This document shows, one piece after another, positions 31,238 to 34,318 of a stretch of 34,318 bases of DNA. Origin of the DNA: JBBDIX01 sp040880235 (GTDB lineage Bacteria > Actinomycetota > Nitriliruptoria > Nitriliruptorales > Nitriliruptoraceae); NCBI GenBank assembly GCA_040880235.1, contig JBBDIX010000025.1, positions 1 to 34,318 of the forward strand. Direction: 5' to 3'. The notes beneath the pieces were generated by a model, which had not been told where the DNA came from, ran no database searches, and saw only the letters and a program-made list of their open reading frames with translations. Positions within the stretch are counted from its first letter, which is position 1, and each line of letters begins with the position of its first letter. The translations under genes and the position numbers were made by a program.

Positions 31238-32677
31238 ATGACCTCCCTCAGACATCACGTCCCGGCACCCACGGGCCTGCACGACGCTGCGGTGGACACG
31301 CTCGAGGCCGTGCTCGCTGACTGGCAGGTGCTCGCGGACCTCTCGTTCTCCGACCTGCTGATGTTCTGTCGCGACCTGATGACCGGGGCGATGACCGTCG
31401 TGGCGCAGATGCGTCCCTACACGGCCCAGACCATCTACAACGAGGACCTCGTCGGGCGCACCTTCGGACCCGACGAGCGGCCATCGGTGGCCCGCGCGTT
31501 CGAGACGGGCGAGATCGTCCGCGAGGGAGATCCGGACTGGTCGACCGGCGTGCCCGTCCGGTCCGACGCCGTCCCGGTGCGGTTCGACGGCGACGTCATC
31601 GCCGTGATCACCCGCGAGGCCAATTTGTCGATGGTGCGTGCGCCGTCGCAGCTCGAGCTGACCTACCTGCAGGCCGCAAACGAGTTGTCGCAGATGCTGG
31701 CCGAGGGATCGTTCCCGTTCCCCGGCGAACGACGCGACCGTGACGTCAGTCCCCGCGTGGGCGACGGAGCGATGCGCATCGATCCCAGCGGCATCGTCAC
31801 CTTTGCGTCGCCCAACGCCGTGAGTGCCTACCGCCGTCTGGGGATCGCCGACAACATCGTGGGTCGCAGTGTCGGGTCGGATCCCAACGGCGACCGACTG
31901 CTCGAGGCGCTGGCCGACGGAGAGCCGCACCTGTCGGAGATCGAGGCCGGGGGAACCATCGTGCTGCGGCGGCTGATCCCGTTGTCGCGGTCACACCGGG
32001 TGCTCGGTGGACTGATGCTGATGCGCGAGGTGACCGAGCTTCGCCGTCATGAACGTCTGCTGCTCTACAAGGACGCGACGATCCGAGAGATCCACCACCG
32101 GGTCAAGAACAACCTGCAGACGGTGGCCTCCCTGCTGCGGCTGCAGTCACGCCGCCTCGACTCCCAGGAGGCGCGCGACGCACTCGGCGAGTCGGTGCGC
32201 CGGATCTCCTCGATCGCGCTGGTGCACGAGACCCTGTCGCAGGATGCCCGCCAGAGCGTGTCGTTCGACAAGGTGACCCATCGCCTGATCGACATGCTCA
32301 GTGCCGGACTCACGGACCCGGATCGCCCGGTGGAGATGGAGGTCATCGGGGCCGGGGGAGACCTGCCGGCAGAGGTCGCGACCCCGCTGGCACTGGTGGT
32401 CTCCGAACTGCTGCAGAACGCGGTCGAGCACGCGTTCGTCGATCGCGGTGGGAAGGTGACCGTGGAGCTGGTCCGTCAGCCGCAGAGCCTGCGTGTCGTG
32501 ATCCGCGACGACGGGATCGGGGTCCCCGAGGACTGGGTCCCGACGGACAGCGCACGCCTGGGGCTGCAGATCGTGACCACCCTCGTCGAGTCGGAACTCG
32601 CCGGGACCCTCGACGTGCGCCGGGTGTCCGATGCGGGTGGTACCGAGTGCGAGGTCATCCTGCCCGTTCCCGGGTGA
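31238..32677 (+). CDS. pdtaS: PdtaS-like cytosolic sensor histidine kinase
   Basis: A soluble two-component kinase of 479 residues. Residues about 15-150 are the N-terminal GAF-type sensor, about 170-270 a PAS domain, about 280-350 the HisKA_2 dimerisation domain with EIHHRVKNNLQTVASLLRLQ (phospho-acceptor His at 286/287), and about 370-475 the ATPase domain (ELLQNAVEHAF, RDDGIGVPEDW). In M. tuberculosis PdtaS (Rv3220c) signals through PdtaR, an RNA-binding antiterminator, and lies beside whiB1 and near sigH, as here. PdtaR is not in this window. The ATG at 31238 lacks a clear ribosome site, so coupling to the upstream gene is likely. Confidence 0.9.
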   Translation: MTSLRHHVPAPTGLHDAAVDTLEAVLADWQVLADLSFSDLLMFCRDLMTGAMTVVAQMRPYTAQTIYNEDLVGRTFGPDERPSVARAFETGEIVREGDPDWSTGVPVRSDAVPVRFDGDVIAVITREANLSMVRAPSQLELTYLQAANELSQMLAEGSFPFPGERRDRDVSPRVGDGAMRIDPSGIVTFASPNAVSAYRRLGIADNIVGRSVGSDPNGDRLLEALADGEPHLSEIEAGGTIVLRRLIPLSRSHRVLGGLMLMREVTELRRHERLLLYKDATIREIHHRVKNNLQTVASLLRLQSRRLDSQEARDALGESVRRISSIALVHETLSQDARQSVSFDKVTHRLIDMLSAGLTDPDRPVEMEVIGAGGDLPAEVATPLALVVSELLQNAVEHAFVDRGGKVTVELVRQPQSLRVVIRDDGIGVPEDWVPTDSARLGLQIVTTLVESELAGTLDVRRVSDAGGTECEVILPVPG

Positions 32678-32720
32678 TGCGACCGGGCGACGAGCGCCAC
32701 CGGGTCGGGGATGTCCTGCG

Positions 32721-32972
32721 TCAGCTCGCCATCCGACGACGGCGCTGACGGGCCCGCTTCAGGGTGCGTCGCTCGTCCTCGGTCAGGCCACCCCAGACGC
32801 CAGCGTCCTGGTTCGACGCGAGCGCGAACTCGAGGCACTCCTCGCGGACGTCGCAACGTGCGCACACCCGCTTCGCGGCCTCGGACTGTTCGACCGCGGG
32901 ACCTGTGGTCCCGATGGGGAAGAACAGCTCCGGATCCTCGTCGATGCAAGCGGCGCGGCTACGCCAGTCCAT
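32721..32972 (-). CDS. whiB1: WhiB1-type iron-sulfur transcriptional regulator
   Basis: An 83-residue WhiB protein (M. tuberculosis WhiB1 is 84). MDWRSRAACIDEDPELFFPIG at the start and CARCDVREEC are diagnostic. The cluster ligands Cys9, Cys37, Cys40 and Cys46 fall at the same positions as in WhiB1, whose [4Fe-4S] cluster reacts with nitric oxide. The GVWGGLT turn and the tail LKRARQRRRRM follow. The ATG at 32972 has GGAG 7 bases upstream. It converges on pdtaS with 43 bases between them, the same neighbour as in mycobacteria. Confidence 0.95.
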   Translation of the reverse strand: MDWRSRAACIDEDPELFFPIGTTGPAVEQSEAAKRVCARCDVREECLEFALASNQDAGVWGGLTEDERRTLKRARQRRRRMAS

Positions 32973-33147
32973 GGTGGGGCTCCTGCGTGATTCGCCCGGG
33001 TCCGGTTGACCCGTCAGGGGCGATGGTGGTGGGTGTCGTGCACATCCGTGCGTGCAATCCATTGCGGGGGCCGGTTGGGTCCGCCTGGCAGGCGGGCTCC
33101 CTGCGAGGGGGGCGCGCGTCGACGAATGCTTGTGAATTCTTTCTCAT
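32959..33147 (-). CDS. Possible upstream ORF (62 residues) overlapping the whiB1 start
   Basis: On the minus strand an ATG at 33147 lies 5 bases after a -10-like TACGGT. It opens a frame (MRKNSQAFVDARPPRREPAC...) that ends at TAG 32961-32959, 14 bases inside whiB1 in another frame. Translation through the whiB1 start could regulate it. No protein family is recognised and coding is unproven. Confidence 0.25.
   Translation of the reverse strand: MRKNSQAFVDARPPRREPACQADPTGPRNGLHARMCTTPTTIAPDGSTGPGRITQEPHHGLA
33131..33146. promoter_or_regulatory. CRP-like half-palindrome at the whiB1 promoter
   Basis: TGTGA-N6-TCTCA differs by one base from the CRP/FNR-type pattern TGTGA-N6-TCACA. M. tuberculosis whiB1 is controlled by the cAMP receptor protein Rv3676 from upstream sites. 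Here the site would lie at the start point or just downstream, a position that suggests repression. Confidence 0.35.
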
Positions 33148-33152
33148 GGGCA

Positions 33153-33180
33153 ACCGTAACGAACCGCGTGCCCGTGTCAA
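33153..33180 (-). promoter_or_regulatory. Promoter of whiB1
   Basis: On the minus strand TTGACA (33180-33175), a 16-base spacer and TACGGT (33158-33153). The consensus -35 makes this the best promoter match on this strand. It gives a leader of about 175 bases before the whiB1 ATG. Confidence 0.6.
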
Positions 33181-33253
33181 GGGTTGTCCGCACAATGCGC
33201 CAGACCGGCCGCAATCGTGTGCGGTGAACGCACGGCGGGTGGCCGGGCGTGGA

Positions 33254-34168
33254 TCAGGTCAGGACACGCAGGGCGTCCCGGCGGACACCGAACTCTGCGC
33301 GGGAATGGCTGCCCAGGTACTCGCCGTCGGCCATCAGCGGCAGCGGACGAGGCGCGTGCAGGGTGAATGTCGACAGGTTGCGGTGATAGGTGACCTCCGG
33401 GAGCTCGACGTGTGCGCCGTCGGACAGGACGTGCCCGAGGATGCGCAGCAGCCGTCGCGTCGACGCCGTGGTGACCGTGAGCAGGTCCAGCCCCTGATCG
33501 AACGACGCATCCGGGTGCACGCGAAGCGCACGGGTACCGAGGAACGTGTACGGCGCGGTGTTGGCCACGATGGAGATCGTCACCGGTGCCGTGGGGGCGA
33601 CCTCGTCGATCTCGACGTCGACCAGTGCGGACGCTCGGCGCACCGCGGTCCACTGGGCCAGGGCCGACCACACGAAGGCGGCCTGTCCCAGGCGACGTTT
33701 GAACCGCTGGTGACGCTCGACGTGCCGGACGACGGCGGCGTCGAACCCGAGACCGGCGTTGCACACGAACCAGCGGTCGTTCACCCGGCCCAGCGAGATG
33801 CGACGGTCTCCGGTGCCGCGCTGCAGGTGGGCGGCGGCCTGTCGGGCGTCGTTGGGCAGTCCGAGCGTGCGCGCGAGCACGTTTGCGCCGCCTCCGGGGA
33901 CGACCCCGAGTGCGATGTCGGATCCGACGAGTCCCTGCGCCAGTTCGTTGACCGTGCCGTCTCCGCCGAGAGAGAACACGGCGTCGAATCCCTCGGCGAC
34001 CGCGGTGCGAGCGATCTGCAGGGCGTGGCCGGGATGCTCCGTCGTGGCCACCTCGAGGTGGCGACCGGGGCTCAGGAGCGTCGCGACGTTGTCCGCGATG
34101 CGGCGAGTTGTCCCGCGTGCGGCAGGGTTGAACACCAGCAGTGCGCGCGTCGCGCGAGCTGCGGTCAC
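33254..34168 (-). CDS. Diacylglycerol/lipid kinase family protein
   Basis: Phosphorylates a lipid such as diacylglycerol at the membrane. The 304-residue protein has LLVFNPAARG near the start, the nucleotide-binding GGDGTVNELAQGL (68-80), GVVPGGGANVLARTLGLP, and the C-terminal beta-rich half with FVCNAGLGFDAAVV and PLPLMADGEYLG. The family is the DAGK/YegS/sphingosine-kinase fold. GTG 34168 is chosen because homology starts there; GTG 34228 would add 20 Arg/Pro-rich residues and neither has a strong ribosome site. It lies 281 bases upstream of whiB1 on the same strand. Confidence 0.88.
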   Translation of the reverse strand: MTAARATRALLVFNPAARGTTRRIADNVATLLSPGRHLEVATTEHPGHALQIARTAVAEGFDAVFSLGGDGTVNELAQGLVGSDIALGVVPGGGANVLARTLGLPNDARQAAAHLQRGTGDRRISLGRVNDRWFVCNAGLGFDAAVVRHVERHQRFKRRLGQAAFVWSALAQWTAVRRASALVDVEIDEVAPTAPVTISIVANTAPYTFLGTRALRVHPDASFDQGLDLLTVTTASTRRLLRILGHVLSDGAHVELPEVTYHRNLSTFTLHAPRPLPLMADGEYLGSHSRAEFGVRRDALRVLT

Positions 34169-34262
34169 CCTGCACGCCGGGCAGCGAGGTGAGCGGTCAC
34201 GGCGCCGTCGAACCGGGGGAGGGTGCACGTCGATCGGTCATGGTCGACCTGCCGGTCGCGGC

Positions 34263-34318
34263 TGGTACCCCCGGTAGGAATCGAACCTACGCTTCTGGCT
34301 CCGGAGGCCAGTGCTCTA
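34263..34318 (-). tRNA. tRNA-Arg (anticodon CCG), 5' part cut by window edge
   Basis: The minus strand shows an anticodon arm CTGGC-CTCCGGA-GCCAG with anticodon CCG, a T arm GTAGG-TTCGATT-CCTAC, the 3' acceptor strand CGGGGGT, discriminator A and an encoded CCA ending at 34263. The D arm and 5' acceptor strand lie beyond the window. Confidence 0.93.

Overview
The window is chromosomal DNA of a high-GC member of the Actinomycetota. Two WhiB iron-sulfur regulators, F420 biosynthesis genes, an RsrA-type zinc anti-sigma factor, a PdtaS-type kinase and frequent GTG starts all point there. Gene order follows, with insertions, two blocks of the Mycobacterium tuberculosis chromosome that I recall as about Rv3268-Rv3257 and Rv3242-Rv3219. 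Several features (Wzm/Wzt inside the block, a short HPF, a DUF5719 module) suggest a deep-branching actinobacterium rather than a mycobacterium; I cannot name the genus. Almost all of the DNA is coding, and no gene-free stretch exceeds 300 bases. No insertion sequence, prophage or CRISPR array was seen.

Layout. (1) 1-1592, minus strand: the N-terminal part of an MgtE/SLC41-type divalent cation transporter, cut by the window edge, and a TIGR03089 protein. (2) 1774-10507, plus strand: a cell-envelope glycan block with two LytR-CpsA-Psr (LCP) proteins, the first degenerate, then rmlD, a WbbL-like glycosyltransferase, a sugar-nucleotide pyrophosphorylase, a Wzm/Wzt polysaccharide exporter and a second GT2 enzyme. 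Many of these genes overlap by 4 bases (GTGA/ATGA). (3) 10550-13829, minus strand: fbiA-fbiB for coenzyme F420, then a DUF3105 protein. (4) 13929-20019, plus strand: a SigK-like ECF sigma factor, a WhiB2-type regulator, and a large GT2/polytopic membrane protein coupled to a secreted DUF5719 protein. (5) 20039-24461: a small metallopeptidase (minus), DUF3499, phosphomannomutase, Trm112-like, ComF-like and a short hibernation factor. (6) 24618-28674: secA, converging on a coupled minus-strand pair (a TcpC-like membrane protein and an Rv3235-family protein). (7) 28818-34318: SigH/RsrA-type redox sigma and anti-sigma, an NAD-dependent epimerase, a free-standing sigma region-4 protein, a PdtaS-like kinase, WhiB1 (minus), a diacylglycerol kinase-family protein (minus) and a partial tRNA-Arg(CCG).

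How it works together: the mutase, pyrophosphorylase, RmlD and the glycosyltransferases would make sugar nucleotides and lipid-linked glycan, Wzm/Wzt would export it, and the LCP enzyme would attach it to the wall. The other genes are conserved housekeeping and stress regulation (SecA, HPF, SigH/RsrA, WhiB1/2, PdtaS).

Two assembly gaps fall inside genes. One is a 100-N placeholder in the second LCP gene. The other is 10 Ns flanked by G-rich sequence and a 38-C run in the DUF3499 gene. The reading frame does not carry across either gap, so these genes are probably intact in the organism but broken in the assembly. The best leads are the leaderless promoters with TANNNT exactly 6 bases from ATG, the lone sigma region-4 protein, the degenerate LCP paralogue, the GT2-membrane/DUF5719 module, a perfect 16-bp hairpin before comF, and the whiB1 leader.
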